Source: JABMOV01 sp964344305
GTDB lineage: Bacteria > Fidelibacterota > Marinisomatia > Marinisomatales > JABMOV01
Assembly: GCA_964344305.1 (NCBI GenBank)
Contig: CAYFMT010000004.1
Span: 98,598-162,597 of the forward strand
Length of the DNA: 64,000 nt
Direction of reading: 5' to 3'
Position numbers and translations under genes: made by a program. A model generated the notes under the pieces. It was not told where the DNA came from and did no database searches. It saw nothing but the letters and a program-made list of their open reading frames with translations. Positions 63,445-64,000 of the stretch are shown piece by piece. Each line of letters opens with the position of its first letter. Position 1 is the first letter of the stretch.

Positions 63445-63992
63445 TTGTCCAAAGCTCCTTCTGTAATCCAGATCTGAATAAGGTCTCTATCCGATTCGGA
63501 CAATCCTCCTGAAGGAGGCATTTGTCCACCATAGGTACCTGTGTTTTCTATTTTATTCCATAGCACTGAAGCGGCTGGATCACCACTTGCCACACGCAAA
63601 CCTGCGTACCCCTGGGATTGAACATTGACAAGATTACCAAAGCTGGATCCGGCAGCCAGGTCTAGACCACCATTGGATCCATGACATCCCGTACAACTAT
63701 TATTAAAAATCGGCTGAATTTGTGAGGAGAAACTGATTGGAACTGTTTCTGCCTCTGATGCGATTCCAATGGAAACAGCCGGATCATCTTCACTATTTGT
63801 GCTGAAAGCCAATTGTATGGATTTTTCTCCAGCAGAAACAGGCATATATCGCACCACGAGGGTATCGGTCTCATTGGGTCCTATAATTAATGTGTCCTGT
63901 CCAAATGGATCCAATTGAAACTCCATGGAGTCGTCGGACAGTATTTTGAACGTCCTAGGACATTGGTAACACTTTTCATTTAGTGTTTGTTG
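63441..63992 (-). CDS. exported haem-domain protein, 5' end uncertain
   Basis: The C-terminal part (from about 70 in the ATG-63926 version) is a c-type haem domain with CTGCH and the GGQMPP axial-Met motif; it closely resembles the N-terminal domain of the 8531 protein. Before it is the second half of an Ig-like 'choice-of-anchor' domain (FQLDPFGQDTLIIGPNETDT LVVRYMPVSAGEKS). The frame runs to 63992 after a TAA at 63993-63995, without a signal peptide. ATG 63926 would cut the Ig-like domain in half. It is thus partial, frameshifted, or a remnant of a longer gene. Confidence 0.55.
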   Translation of the reverse strand, partial: QQTLNEKCYQCPRTFKILSDDSMEFQLDPFGQDTLIIGPNETDTLVVRYMPVSAGEKSIQLAFSTNSEDDPAVSIGIASEAETVPISFSSQIQPIFNNSCTGCHGSNGGLDLAAGSSFGNLVNVQSQGYAGLRVASGDPAASVLWNKIENTGTYGGQMPPSGGLSESDRDLIQIWITEGALDN

Positions 63993-64000
63993 TTATAACA

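Noticed and set aside
1..64000. tRNA genes, rRNA genes and CRISPR arrays
   Set aside because: No cloverleaf, rRNA core or regularly spaced direct repeats were seen in the intergenic regions.

Overview
The window looks like a chromosome segment of an uncultured marine FCB-group bacterium, most likely Marinimicrobia (SAR406) or a close relative. The reasons are several secreted proteins ending in a type IX secretion (T9SS)-style C-terminal domain (YPNPFNP... WNG... GxYxY), PorV/PorQ-like barrels, a TonB-dependent receptor with a carboxypeptidase-regulatory domain, an alternate-form GlmU-like protein, and an etfBA plus menaquinone-oxidoreductase cluster. Gene spacing is tight, with many ATGA or TGATG overlaps. 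E. coli-like -35/-10 promoters and Shine-Dalgarno sites are both visible. The taxonomy is inferred from gene content only.

Region 1 (1-20.5 kb, + strand) is an envelope and secretion region. It holds a truncated CTD protein, two PorV/PorQ-like barrels, a divergent polysaccharide deacetylase, an L-asparaginase II-type enzyme, an exported endonuclease/exonuclease/phosphatase-fold protein with a lamin-tail domain, a large surface protein, and a 984-residue exported protein combining a c-type haem domain, OB-like repeats and a sorting domain. These are followed by a run of lipoprotein, TonB receptor, PorV-like barrel, beta-propeller-like lipoprotein and smaller envelope proteins. Region 2 (20.5-22.8 kb) carries a Nudix hydrolase, queG and elbB.

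Region 3 (22.75-27.9 kb, - strand) is a five-gene operon: ECF sigma factor, HEAT-repeat anti-sigma-like membrane protein, DUF4097-like repeat protein, bactofilin-like/Omp85-barrel fusion and toastrack-like protein. Region 4 (28-31.3 kb, - strand) has mdh and rng-rplU-rpmA. Region 5 (31.3-38.5 kb, + strand) has metH behind a terminator/antiterminator-like leader, a TPMT-like methyltransferase, cysQ, thyX and radC.

Region 6 (38.6-48.4 kb) has a barrel-SppA fusion, a GxxExxY gene bounded by inverted copies of an ACCACGGATT repeat, a fungal-LYS4-like homoaconitase with a homoisocitrate/isocitrate dehydrogenase, a DUF1761 protein, a stem-loop-rich block, a cation-efflux transporter, a class V aminotransferase and a CxxCxxCC protein. 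Region 7 (48.4-55.8 kb) has birA, a LysM lipoprotein, the methylmalonyl-CoA mutase catalytic subunit, a DjlA-like co-chaperone with a suspicious start, the GlmU-like gene, small proteins, PAP2 and Trm112-like genes.

Region 8 (55.8-64 kb) has etfB-etfA-EMO and a fused carboxyltransferase (AccA part before AccD part), which together fit acyl-CoA oxidation feeding menaquinone and acyl-CoA carboxylation. On the opposite strand is a three-gene cytochrome cluster: a secreted haem domain, a haem-CxxCH/beta-barrel protein resembling the Cyc2 architecture, and a dihaem cytochrome. This cluster is the best candidate for an unusual electron-transfer system. The sigma/toastrack operon, the metH leader and the structured block at 45.35-45.53 kb are the next best leads.
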